NCBI GenBank assembly: GCA_003513015.1
Contig: DOTA01000408.1
Location: forward strand, 1-7,941
Reading direction: 5' to 3'
Source: Chloroflexota bacterium
GTDB lineage: Bacteria > Chloroflexota > Anaerolineae > Anaerolineales > UBA11858
Length of the DNA stretch: 7,941 nt
Shown: piece after piece, positions 1-6,729 of the stretch
Layout of the letters: every line of letters starts with the position of its first letter
Position numbering within the stretch: the first letter of the stretch is position 1
Notes under the pieces: generated by a model
Told to the model about the DNA's origin: nothing
The model's database searches: none
Seen by the model: the letters and a program-made list of their open reading frames with translations, nothing else
Made by a program: the position numbers and the translations under genes

Positions 1-605
1 TAGGGGTGCTGCACACCCTCCTGGTAAACGGGCAACCCGGCAGTGACGATATCGGCCCCAAGAACCGCAGCATCAATAATTTGACGGGCGTTGCGCACCG
101 CGGCCACAATGATCTCGGTATCGAACAGGTAGTTATCGCGGATAGCCATAATATCTTTAATGAAGCCTTTGGTTTCCTCACCGTTGGTTTCTTTCCAACC
201 GATGAAGGGCGAAACGTAATAGGCCCCGGAACGCATGGCCTGCAAAGCCTGCATCGCCGAGAAAATCAGCGTGCAGTTGACGCGGATGTCTTTTTTCGCC
301 AGGGCTTCGATCACCTTGAAGGCGGGTTCCACACATTGGATTTTGATGACAAAATTGGGTGAGATAGCGGCGAGTTTTTCCGCTTCGGGCATCATTTCCT
401 CGTAGGTTATAAAATGCGGGTTGACCTCCACGGAGACAGTTTTATCGGTGCCCTCAACCAGTTTGGCAACCTCTTTGATGACGGTCATAAAGGGTTTGTT
501 GGAAACCTGCACATGCCGGGGATTGGTAGTGATGCCATCAATGTTGAAAGTATCGAGTGCGTATTCGATTTCGTCTACTTTGGCGCTATCGAGAAAGAAT
601 TGCAT
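1..605 (-). CDS. Small transaldolase (FSA/TalC-like fold), possible 6-deoxy-6-sulfofructose transaldolase; C-terminus cut by window edge
   Basis: The visible part is 201 residues, probably lacking only the last 15-25 of a 215-225-residue family. It is a class I (Schiff-base) aldolase/transaldolase of the TIM-barrel type, cytoplasmic. Visible landmarks are FLDSA with Asp6, GITTNP with Asn28, SVEVNP with Glu60, FVIKI with the Schiff-base Lys88, NCTLIFS (Asn110, Thr112) and YVSPFIGW with Phe134. Aligned by eye, Glu60 and Phe134 match E. coli TalB Glu96 and Phe178 rather than FSA Gln59 and Tyr131, so it should transfer dihydroxyacetone rather than act as a free aldolase. The phosphate-binding Arg of TalB (181) and FSA (134) is Trp137 here, and the phosphate-binding Ser is Ala169, while basic Arg171 is kept. 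This argues against a 6-phosphate substrate. The motifs TTNPRH and SPFIGWKE resemble my memory of sulfofructose transaldolases (SftT/SqvA), which I cannot verify here. Last visible gene of the operon. The fold is sure; the substrate is inferred. Confidence 0.9.
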   Translation of the reverse strand, partial: MQFFLDSAKVDEIEYALDTFNIDGITTNPRHVQVSNKPFMTVIKEVAKLVEGTDKTVSVEVNPHFITYEEMMPEAEKLAAISPNFVIKIQCVEPAFKVIEALAKKDIRVNCTLIFSAMQALQAMRSGAYYVSPFIGWKETNGEETKGFIKDIMAIRDNYLFDTEIIVAAVRNARQIIDAAVLGADIVTAGLPVYQEGVQHP

Positions 606-613
606 AGGTTGAA

Positions 614-618
614 CCTCC
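614..618 (-). promoter_or_regulatory. Ribosome binding site of the transaldolase gene
   Basis: On the minus strand GGAGG lies 8 bases before the ATG at 605. It is a near-perfect Shine-Dalgarno sequence with good spacing, so it fixes the start, and it suggests strong independent translation after the preceding stem-loop. Confidence 0.85.
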
Positions 619-634
619 AAATTTGCAGAATTAA

Positions 635-668
635 AGGCGACTTCGAGGCATGACGCCAGCAGTCGCCT
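635..668 (-). repeat. Intercistronic stem-loop between second permease and transaldolase
   Basis: Perfect 8-bp arms (AGGCGACT at 635-642 and AGTCGCCT at 661-668) enclose an 18-base loop that contains a further GGC/GCC pairing (647-649 with 655-657). Read on the minus strand it is followed by only three T before AATT, so it is at best a weak terminator. More likely it is an mRNA stability, processing or attenuation element. It lies in the 86-base gap after the permease stop and upstream of the transaldolase ribosome binding site. Confidence 0.6.
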
Positions 669-691
669 GTGGGTTGTGATGGTGGAAAAGG

Positions 692-1585
692 CTAGCGCCC
701 GCCGAAGCCTGTCAGGGCAATGCCTTGCACAAAGTAGCGTTGGGCAAAAGCAAACAACAAAAATACGGGGATGAACATGAGTGTGCCGGCGGCAAAAACC
801 AGCTCCCAGTTTTTAACGTTCGAATCGTTGATGGCACGAATGCCCAGGGCCAGCGTCCAGTGCTCCATGCCGTTGAGATAGATCAACGGTTCCAGGAAGG
901 CGTTGTAATGCTGGATCAACGAGAATACGATGATGGTAGCAATCACCGGCTTGGCAAGCGGCAGCAGGATTCTGGTTAATATCTGGATGCGGTTGGCCCC
1001 GTCAATCAGGGCAGCCTCCTCTAATTCCATGGGCAGGCCGCGGAAAAATTGGTGAATCAGGAAAACATATAGGGTTGAAACAGCGAACCAATAAGGGGCC
1101 GTCAGCGGGTAAAAGGTGTCGATCCAGCCAAATGAGCGGAATTCGATGAAGCGGGGTACCAGGGTGACGATTTCGGGCAGCATCATGGTCGAGACCATCA
1201 GAGCGAAAAAGAATTGGCGTCCCGGCCAGCGCAAACGGGCGAAACTATATCCGACCATTGCGGATGAAACCAGGGTTCCGAGAACAGCCAACCCGGTGAC
1301 AATGAGGGTGTTCCAGGCAAATTTAGCGAACGGAAGCACATCAAATATCTTGATGTAGTTTTTCCACTGCGGGTGTACCGGAATCCACACGATGGGGTGC
1401 ACAAAAACCTCGGTAGTGTGCTTCAGGGAGGATGAAATCATCCACAAGGTTGGGATCAAAAATGAGATCACTATAATCGTCATGATGATTTGTAAGGTAA
1501 CTAACCAGATGATCTCCAAACGTTTACGCCGCCCCATCGGTCGCTTGCTAGTTTTTTTCATTTCTTGCATGGTCATTTCAGCCAT
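692..1585 (-). CDS. CUT1-type carbohydrate ABC transporter permease (MalG/UgpE-like)
   Basis: Inner-membrane subunit of a sugar importer, 297 residues from the chosen start. The N-terminus is cytoplasmic and basic (KKTSKRPMGRRKR), followed by a first membrane helix near residues 24-50, then about five more. The cytoplasmic EAA loop that docks on the ATPase is clear near residues 189-212 (EEAALIDGA followed by ILLPL). The protein ends soon after its last helix, as MalG-type subunits do. Two ATGs are adjacent (1588 and 1585). AGGAG at 1592-1596 overlaps the stop of the preceding permease and lies 3 bases from the first ATG but 6 from the second, so I prefer 1585. The short coupling to the upstream permease implies co-translation and an obligate heterodimer. 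Substrate cannot be read from the sequence; context suggests the sugar processed by the isomerase and transaldolase of the same operon. Confidence 0.93.
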   Translation of the reverse strand: MAEMTMQEMKKTSKRPMGRRKRLEIIWLVTLQIIMTIIVISFLIPTLWMISSSLKHTTEVFVHPIVWIPVHPQWKNYIKIFDVLPFAKFAWNTLIVTGLAVLGTLVSSAMVGYSFARLRWPGRQFFFALMVSTMMLPEIVTLVPRFIEFRSFGWIDTFYPLTAPYWFAVSTLYVFLIHQFFRGLPMELEEAALIDGANRIQILTRILLPLAKPVIATIIVFSLIQHYNAFLEPLIYLNGMEHWTLALGIRAINDSNVKNWELVFAAGTLMFIPVFLLFAFAQRYFVQGIALTGFGGR

Positions 1586-1594
1586 CATTAGCTC

Positions 1595-2506
1595 CTATTC
1601 CTCGTAATAAACCCAACGGCGCGAGATCACAAACTGGGTGATCGTGAAGCCCACGATGATGATAAAAAGTTGCCATGAAAGGGCGGCGGCGTAGCCCATG
1701 TTGAAATAGTTAAAACCCTGCCGGTAGATGTTTAGCACCGCAAAGAGCGTGGAGCGCTCCGGACCGCCATCGGTCATGATGAGCGCTGGAATGAAAGTTT
1801 GGAATGAATTAATGATGGCAATCACCATGTTGTAAAAAATCAGGGGGGTCATCATCGGCACCGTGATCTTGAAGAGTTTAGCAACTGGGCCGGCGCCATC
1901 CAGGCTGGCCGCCTCATACATGGATTCGGGAATGTTCCCTAACCCAGCGATGAAGATGACCATTTGGCGGCCAATCATCCAGAAAGACATCAAGATGAAG
2001 GCGGGCTTGGCCAGCGCAGGATCAAAAAGCCATTTTTGCGCTGGGATGCCAAACCAACTCAGGAATTCGTTGAGGATGCCGTACTCATAGTGGAATACGC
2101 GCTGCCAGACAACCGCGCTGGCTACCAACGGCACGATGATGGGCAAGTAGAAGCCAGCCCGATAAAAATCACGGAACTTGAGTTTCTGGGTCAGTGCCAG
2201 GGCCAGCGCGAACGAAATCACTAGTTGGATGGGGACTGCAATGATCGTGTAATAGGCGCTGTTATAGAGAGCCAAGTTCGCCACCGGATCCTGAAACATT
2301 TTGACAATGTTCTCAAATCCCACAAAACGAGGCGGTGACAGCAAATCCCATTTGTGAAAAGCTAACCAGATCGAATATCCCATCGGGTAGGCGGTAAAAA
2401 CCAGAAACCCCAGGATGAAGGGCGAGGCAAAGAGATAGCCCTCGATCCATTCTTTGAGAATCGATTTGGGCGGCAGTTTGAATCTTGAGCTTGTCTGAAC
2501 AGTCAT
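1595..2506 (-). CDS. CUT1-type carbohydrate ABC transporter permease (MalF/UgpA-like)
   Basis: Inner-membrane partner of the following MalG-like subunit, 303 residues. Six membrane helices are recognisable: near residues 24-48 (YLFASPFILGFLVF), 83-107, 120-136, 169-187, 220-240 and 277-295. The EAA loop near 198-220 reads YEAASLDGAG and ends in a VPMMTP segment. The compact length without the long periplasmic P2 domain is typical of UgpA/AraP-type rather than enterobacterial MalF. The start is taken at ATG 2506. A GTG two codons upstream (2512) is in frame, but the AGG of AGGT at 2511-2514 overlaps it and would be too close. The gene follows the binding-protein gene after a 67-base gap that holds a strong hairpin, and its stop overlaps the ribosome binding site of the next permease. 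No ATPase gene is visible; many CUT1 systems borrow a shared MsmK/UgpC-like ATPase. Confidence 0.93.
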   Translation of the reverse strand: MTVQTSSRFKLPPKSILKEWIEGYLFASPFILGFLVFTAYPMGYSIWLAFHKWDLLSPPRFVGFENIVKMFQDPVANLALYNSAYYTIIAVPIQLVISFALALALTQKLKFRDFYRAGFYLPIIVPLVASAVVWQRVFHYEYGILNEFLSWFGIPAQKWLFDPALAKPAFILMSFWMIGRQMVIFIAGLGNIPESMYEAASLDGAGPVAKLFKITVPMMTPLIFYNMVIAIINSFQTFIPALIMTDGGPERSTLFAVLNIYRQGFNYFNMGYAAALSWQLFIIIVGFTITQFVISRRWVYYEE

Positions 2507-2521
2507 GTACACCTGCCTATC

Positions 2522-2554
2522 AGGACTGCCAGTCTTTTTTAGACTGGCAGTCCT
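2522..2554 (-). repeat. Perfect 14-bp stem-loop between binding-protein and permease genes
   Basis: AGGACTGCCAGTCT at 2522-2535 is followed by five T (2536-2540) and the exact reverse complement at 2541-2554. On the transcribed (minus) strand the loop is AAAAA, and no U-run follows the stem, so it does not look like a simple intrinsic terminator. In malE-malF-type operons a stable hairpin at this position protects the upstream binding-protein mRNA from 3' exonucleases and raises binding-protein levels above permease levels. The same role is inferred here. Confidence 0.85.
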
Positions 2555-2573
2555 ATTGTCTTACATGAGCGAA

Positions 2574-3980
2574 TTAAACGTTTGCCCAGTATTCGTCAAT
2601 CAAGGCCTGCAAGGCAACATCCACCTTGGGTAACACTTCAGCCGCGGTAGCGCTGTTGTTCATCAGCGGATCGTAGCCTTCGGGCTTGACCACTTCACTC
2701 CACATCTTGCTGCGCGGCACGCCGCCGATCACATCGACCTCTGAGCGATTGAAGGCTTCCACAAAGGCCTTGCCATTCTCCACGCCGAAGGTCTCTTTGA
2801 TCATTGGAATCCAGAAGCTTTCGATGGCATTGAAGTTGCCGGGGACACGTCCAGTAATCTGGGAGTACAGCTTATCACCTTCATCGCCGCCCATAAAGCT
2901 GGCGAACTTCCAAGCCTCTTCAACCTGATCACCCTGCATCACGGCCACACCCTCAGACCAGCCGCGGTGCGGGCGAGCTTCATCTTTGTATTTGGGCATC
3001 AGCACCACATCGAAGGGGAGTCCGGCTCCGTCAGCCCGCAGATCAGGGCTGTTGAGATTGGGGAAGAACCAGGCGCCTTCGTATTTCATGGCACAAGCGC
3101 CTACATCAAAGGTGTTTGCGCCGCCGGAGGTATCTGCCGGCGAGGGGGCCACACCCATCGAGTAGAAGACATCTTGGGCCATCAATTGGATGATATCAAC
3201 GATTTCGGGCTGGTTGAACTGCGCCTTCTTGGGGTCAATCAGGGTGTCGAATTCCTGTGCGCCGGTACTGCGGATGTAGGCAATATCACGGAACCAACTG
3301 CCATTGGCTTGCAAGCCATACTGTTTAATGCCATCTTTTTCAACGGTCAGTTTTTCGGTCAGCGCCAGAAACTCTTCGAAGGTCCAATCATCCGTAGGGT
3401 AAGGGATGCCGGCTTCATCGAAGGGTTTCTTGAGGTAGAACATCACCATCGTGCCCACCTGCAAGGGGATCAGGTAGCGTTTGCCATTGCGCATGGTGCT
3501 GTCTTCTACGGTTTTGTTGCCTTTGGGGTAAGGGCCGGTGAAGTTGTCGCGGGCAATCAGTTCATCAATGGGGGCCAACAAGCCCTTATCAGCATAGGTT
3601 TGCCACTCCCAACCCTGGAAGGAAGATACATCCGGGGCGGTACCACCCGCCACCATGGTTTGCAGCTTCGGGTAAAGATTATTGCCTGGGTCTGCCACGG
3701 CGGTTACGTTGACGGTCACATTGGGATTTCTCTCTTCATAAACTTTCTTGAGTTCATCCCAGGCCGGGATATCGGCATTATCGCCCCAGGCCAGGAATTC
3801 CAGGGTGACGGGGCCAGCCGCTGGGGGCGCTTCTTCCATAGGAGCCTCTCCTTCAGAGGCTTCCTCAGCCGGGGCTTCCGTTGCCTGCGCGCCACAACTT
3901 ACCAATGCAGCCGCCCCAACACCGAGGCCACCCATTTTTAGAAAATCTCGACGCGTAAGCTTTTTTTGTTTGTAGTTCAT
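2574..3980 (-). CDS. Tat-exported lipoprotein, extracellular sugar-binding protein of a CUT1 ABC importer
   Basis: Substrate-binding subunit, family 1 solute-binding fold, 468 residues. The N-terminus has a twin-arginine signal (LTRRDFLKMGG), a hydrophobic stretch (GVGAAALVS) and a lipobox LVSC with the lipid-carrying Cys at residue 29. A 25-residue linker rich in Ala, Glu and Pro then leads to the folded domain starting near VTLEFLAWGD. The mature protein should be anchored outside the cytoplasmic membrane. Typical family segments are the KVYEERNPNVTVNV strand and MVAGGTAPDV. Tat export implies folding before secretion and is common for binding proteins in Chloroflexota. Of two adjacent ATGs (3983 and 3980), the second has the better spacing (6 bases) to AGGAG at 3987-3991. 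It precedes the two permeases; an 87-base gap separates the annotated ORF from the isomerase. Ligand unknown; a glycoside, sulfonated sugar or free sugar would all fit. Confidence 0.92.
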   Translation of the reverse strand: MNYKQKKLTRRDFLKMGGLGVGAAALVSCGAQATEAPAEEASEGEAPMEEAPPAAGPVTLEFLAWGDNADIPAWDELKKVYEERNPNVTVNVTAVADPGNNLYPKLQTMVAGGTAPDVSSFQGWEWQTYADKGLLAPIDELIARDNFTGPYPKGNKTVEDSTMRNGKRYLIPLQVGTMVMFYLKKPFDEAGIPYPTDDWTFEEFLALTEKLTVEKDGIKQYGLQANGSWFRDIAYIRSTGAQEFDTLIDPKKAQFNQPEIVDIIQLMAQDVFYSMGVAPSPADTSGGANTFDVGACAMKYEGAWFFPNLNSPDLRADGAGLPFDVVLMPKYKDEARPHRGWSEGVAVMQGDQVEEAWKFASFMGGDEGDKLYSQITGRVPGNFNAIESFWIPMIKETFGVENGKAFVEAFNRSEVDVIGGVPRSKMWSEVVKPEGYDPLMNNSATAAEVLPKVDVALQALIDEYWANV

Positions 3981-3983
3981 CAT

Positions 3984-4070
3984 TCTCTCCTTGTTATTTC
4001 GTGAATCTAATTAGTTCGTTAGTTTTTGATCGGTAAAATATATGTTTTTAAGAAAACCACCTCCTCAGAT
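3984..4070 (-). other. AT-rich gap between isomerase and binding-protein genes, with an orphan Shine-Dalgarno-like sequence
   Basis: On the minus strand the gap begins five bases after the isomerase stop with AGGAGGTGG (4057-4065), a near-perfect anti-16S complement. No ATG, GTG or TTG lies at a usable distance downstream. The rest is AT-rich and includes the palindrome CTAATTAG. The real ribosome binding site of the binding-protein gene is AGGAG at 3987-3991. I see no convincing second promoter; TATATT at 4038-4043 could be a -10 element but has no -35 partner. Confidence 0.5.
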
Positions 4071-5411
4071 TTATATTCTCAATACAGGTATTTTTAACAA
4101 TTCTGCTAAAGCCATCAGCACAGATGTATGCTCACCATACGTAATAGAAATATGGTGCTCTAACCCCTCCCGCAAAATTACATCCAAAATTTCGCGCGCC
4201 GGGCGGTTAAACTTTAGTAAACCGGAGGTGCCCGAAAAACTCTTTGGACCCCGGATGATTTCGCCGTGTCCGATGATTAGCTGGTATTCCCCGGAGGCCT
4301 CGCTTAACCGGGCAATGGTGACAGGGCCGGGTTTGAGAGTGAACTCGAACAACAAAGGTAATTTCCGGTTTGAGTGAATCGTGACCCCTTTCTGGTCCTC
4401 GGGGTCAGCCATGGAGAGGGGGGCTAGCCCGCAATGCCAGATCACCAACGCATCACGTTCATCATCGATCGAAACCATATCGGTGCCGAAGGCAGCCTCC
4501 CCGCTGATGGATTGCAAAATCATCTGGGTGATGGTGCCGTTTACATCGGCCTCACAACTGCAAGGAATCATTTCATCGCTCAGCATTGACATCGCCCCGC
4601 AGGCCGCACAGCCCATTTCGGTAAAAAATTCGGGCCAGCAGCGTACCGCAAACCCACCAATTTTGCGTTGCTGAGACAGTTGCTGCAATGCAGCGTACAC
4701 GCTCAAAGTGCCGCGTGTAGGCGTCGGATCGAGATCATCCAACCCTGTTACTTTTTGATTGAGATTCAACCGGATTCGATCAATGCGGTCGGATTCAATT
4801 TCTCTAGCCAGCGGGAAGAGATCCCCCTTCAGGTCAAATTGTTCAACTTTAAGACCGAAAATTTCTCGAATCCGCTCGGTATCCAATAAACAAGTTTCAA
4901 ATCCATCAGGGTTCTCACCCACACGGCCCAAGGAAGCTTGTCGGAGATAATTTTTTACAAAGCCAGCTTTTGCCAGCGTGCTCACTTTATTTAATACGGC
5001 CGGATCATCTGGAGGGGCAAAGATATACTCATAATTAATTCCGGCACGAGTTAGGGCGTGTCCAGCCAAATTAATGCCACATAAAGAATTGAGCCGCAGG
5101 CGTCCACCGGTGTGATCTTCTGGGATGGCCCATAACAGAATCGGGGCGTTGACCTTTTCAACCAAATTCATGACCATGCTGCTATCTGCAAAGGTAGCCT
5201 GAAATATAAGTAGTAAATCCGGGGGCGAATCCGATATTGATTGGGCAAAAATTTGCACTGATTCCAGGTCTGTAATTAAATCTATCGTACCATCCAGGTT
5301 AATGGGTAATTGAGATAGGTGGCTCCACGCAATATTCGTAACCTGTTTGGCCAGTTCGATATCAAAGGTAGTTCTTGCGATCGGTAAAAATGCAATACGT
5401 GGTGGTTTCAT
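4071..5411 (-). CDS. L-fucose/L-arabinose isomerase-family sugar isomerase; candidate sulfoquinovose isomerase
   Basis: A 446-residue cytoplasmic protein related to the FucI/AraA superfamily (COG2407-like), which interconverts aldoses and ketoses with a divalent metal such as Mn2+. The N-terminal half has Rossmann-like strands (PRIAFLPIA near 4-12, DLLLIF near 65-70, APILLWAIP near 89-97). The C-terminal half carries the catalytic core: CWPEF (258-262), a Cys-rich AACGAMSMLSDE stretch (269-280), CEADVNG with Glu287, TD with Asp311, WHCG with His326, and EHHISITYG (418-426). The 24-residue distance from Glu287 to Asp311 equals that between metal ligands Glu337 and Asp361 of E. coli FucI. The start ATG overlaps the ROK stop codon by one base (TAATG), implying translational coupling. 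Family assignment is firm. Fucose or arabinose as substrate is not supported: there is no kinase or class II aldolase in the window. Next to a transaldolase lacking phosphate ligands, a sulfoquinovose isomerase role (SftI/SqvD-like) is an inference. Confidence 0.8.
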   Translation of the reverse strand: MKPPRIAFLPIARTTFDIELAKQVTNIAWSHLSQLPINLDGTIDLITDLESVQIFAQSISDSPPDLLLIFQATFADSSMVMNLVEKVNAPILLWAIPEDHTGGRLRLNSLCGINLAGHALTRAGINYEYIFAPPDDPAVLNKVSTLAKAGFVKNYLRQASLGRVGENPDGFETCLLDTERIREIFGLKVEQFDLKGDLFPLAREIESDRIDRIRLNLNQKVTGLDDLDPTPTRGTLSVYAALQQLSQQRKIGGFAVRCWPEFFTEMGCAACGAMSMLSDEMIPCSCEADVNGTITQMILQSISGEAAFGTDMVSIDDERDALVIWHCGLAPLSMADPEDQKGVTIHSNRKLPLLFEFTLKPGPVTIARLSEASGEYQLIIGHGEIIRGPKSFSGTSGLLKFNRPAREILDVILREGLEHHISITYGEHTSVLMALAELLKIPVLRI

Positions 5412-6658
5412 TAGATAGTTTCAGTTTGTTGGTAGAAAAATGTAGTCAGCGCCAGGGCGGCAGCCCCGGTGATCCCAGCCCGCCAGCCAAAACTAGTTGT
5501 TTCAAGCTGAACAGTCTGTCCTAAACCGGCGAAAGCAGCTTCTCTCATTTTCGCTTCAGCAATTGGAGCAATTAAGTCGCTGCCTTGGGCGAACATTCCA
5601 CCCAATATGATCAATTCTGGATTGAGAACGTTCACCAAATTCGCCAGTGCAATCCCCAGGTAGCACGATCGATCTTCGATGAATTGTTGAATATGCTCAT
5701 CCCCATTTCTTGCTGCGGCAAAAATCTTCTCGATGGTGGAACGTTCATCATTTTCATTTAAATAGGCGGCGATCAAACTGTTGGGATATTCTTCCGCCAA
5801 ATTTTCGGCTTCGCGAATCCAAATCGGCTCAGATAATAATGTTTCGAGGCATCCGGTATTTCCACAAGTACAGGTGTCGCCGCCTCGTGGAATGATGGTG
5901 GTGTGCCCAATCTCACCGGCCCCCGCACCACTACCGCGAAATACGTGACCATTGACGACGATACCAGAACCTACACCAATCCTCCCATAAACAAAAGCTA
6001 AAATTCCAACCCCGCGACCAACTCCAAATAAGGCTTCAGCCAAGGCCATGGCCCGGACGTTGTTATCCACACAGACTGGCAAATCCAAATGAACTTCCAT
6101 CAAGTGTTGGATCGGGACGTTTTCCCATCCTAACCGAGGGGCTAGAACATTAATGCCTTTTTTGTAATTTACCAACCCCGAGGCCCCTACGCCTACACCA
6201 ATCACCCGCTCACGATCAATATTATTTTCTTTGAGAAGATGTTCAATTACGCCAATAATAGCTGCGATCACTTCTTCTGGTGATGTCGAGAAATCAAAGT
6301 TTTCGATTTTACTAAAAAGGATTTCTGCAAATAGATTGGTAACCGCTACCCTAAACAACCCCACGCCAATATGTACACCAATTGCAAAACGAGCAGATGG
6401 CACGAGTTGAAGCATTCTTCTAGGACGACCAACGCTCCGCCTCTTTTCCGTAATTTCGATGTGCTCTTCCACTATGATCCCCTGATCCAGAAGTTCTGCC
6501 GTCAGGTTTGTAATCGTTGTGCTGGAAAGTGATAGTTTTTCGGCTAGCTCTACCCGCGAAACCTGACCGTCATGTAGAAGACTAAGCAAGATGGCTCGCA
6601 AATTATGCGATTTCACCAAATTGATATTGCTACCTAAAAGATTATTTGATTGCGACAT
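5411..6658 (-). CDS. ROK-family transcriptional regulator (NagC/XylR-like repressor), probable local regulator
   Basis: A 415-residue sugar-responsive repressor. Residues 15-62 form a winged helix-turn-helix (SRVELAEKLSLSSTTITNLT), followed by a basic GRPRR hinge near 77-81 and a ROK sugar-binding domain. The ROK signature is complete for ligand binding: VDNN (197-200), GSGAGAGEIGH with His252, and a zinc site CTCGNTGCLE with Cys263, Cys265 and Cys270. The N-terminal ATP motif DxGGT is replaced by HIGVG (96-100), so it should not be a sugar kinase. Start at 6658 is preferred over an in-frame ATG at 6673, because GGAG at 6667-6670 lies 8 bases upstream of the former while nothing suitable precedes the latter. 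First gene of the operon, overlapping the isomerase by one base. Being encoded behind the strong promoter with inverted repeats suggests negative autoregulation. Its inducer is probably the imported sugar or an isomerisation product. Confidence 0.92.
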   Translation of the reverse strand: MSQSNNLLGSNINLVKSHNLRAILLSLLHDGQVSRVELAEKLSLSSTTITNLTAELLDQGIIVEEHIEITEKRRSVGRPRRMLQLVPSARFAIGVHIGVGLFRVAVTNLFAEILFSKIENFDFSTSPEEVIAAIIGVIEHLLKENNIDRERVIGVGVGASGLVNYKKGINVLAPRLGWENVPIQHLMEVHLDLPVCVDNNVRAMALAEALFGVGRGVGILAFVYGRIGVGSGIVVNGHVFRGSGAGAGEIGHTTIIPRGGDTCTCGNTGCLETLLSEPIWIREAENLAEEYPNSLIAAYLNENDERSTIEKIFAAARNGDEHIQQFIEDRSCYLGIALANLVNVLNPELIILGGMFAQGSDLIAPIAEAKMREAAFAGLGQTVQLETTSFGWRAGITGAAALALTTFFYQQTETI

Positions 6659-6666
6659 AAGGGAAA

Positions 6667-6670
6667 ACTC
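6667..6670 (-). promoter_or_regulatory. Ribosome binding site deciding the ROK start
   Basis: GGAG on the minus strand, 8 bases before ATG 6658. The upstream in-frame ATG (6673) partly builds this site (ATGGAG) and has no purine-rich element of its own. Confidence 0.65.
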
Positions 6671-6687
6671 CATAATTAATTAATCAA

Positions 6688-6729
6688 CTTGACAAATTAA
6701 TTATAAATTCAGATATAAGCTCTGTCAAG
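6688..6729. promoter_or_regulatory. Inverted repeat bracketing the promoter, candidate ROK operator
   Basis: CTTGACA at 6688-6694 and its exact reverse complement TGTCAAG at 6723-6729 flank the core promoter. One copy forms the -35 element and the other sits at the predicted start site. The downstream copy is embedded in an AT-rich imperfect dyad (TAATTAAT and ATTAATTA around CAACTTG). ROK repressors bind AT-rich dyads near the start site, so occupancy here would block polymerase. Operator function is inferred. Confidence 0.5.
6700..6728 (-). promoter_or_regulatory. Consensus housekeeping-sigma promoter of the operon
   Basis: On the minus strand TTGACA (6723-6728) and TATAAT (6700-6705) are separated by exactly 17 bases, a full match to the sigma-70/SigA consensus. 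Transcription would start near 6693, leaving a leader of about 35 bases before the ROK start at 6658. So strong a promoter usually needs tight repression. Confidence 0.85.

Noticed and set aside
6..653. Plus-strand open frames over the left end
   Set aside because: They are antisense to the transaldolase frame, whose conserved active-site motifs leave no doubt about the coding strand.
2510..2512. GTG at 2512 as start of the MalF-like permease
   Set aside because: The purine-rich stretch overlaps it; ATG 2506 is better placed.
2522..2554. Hairpin read as a rho-independent terminator
   Set aside because: No T-run follows the stem on the transcribed strand, and terminating here would cut the importer genes off from their promoter.
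2967..3941. A 324-codon open frame on the plus strand
   Set aside because: It lies entirely antisense to the sugar-binding protein gene, encodes no recognisable domain and has no ribosome binding site; it is a shadow of the coding strand.
4071..5411. Naming the isomerase fucI or araA
   Set aside because: Length and context differ from both; only superfamily membership is supported.
5411..6658. ROK protein as a sugar kinase
   Set aside because: It carries an N-terminal helix-turn-helix and lacks the DxGGT ATP-binding motif (HIGVG instead).
6671..6673. ATG at 6673 as the ROK start
   Set aside because: No ribosome binding site precedes it; ATG 6658 has GGAG at good spacing.
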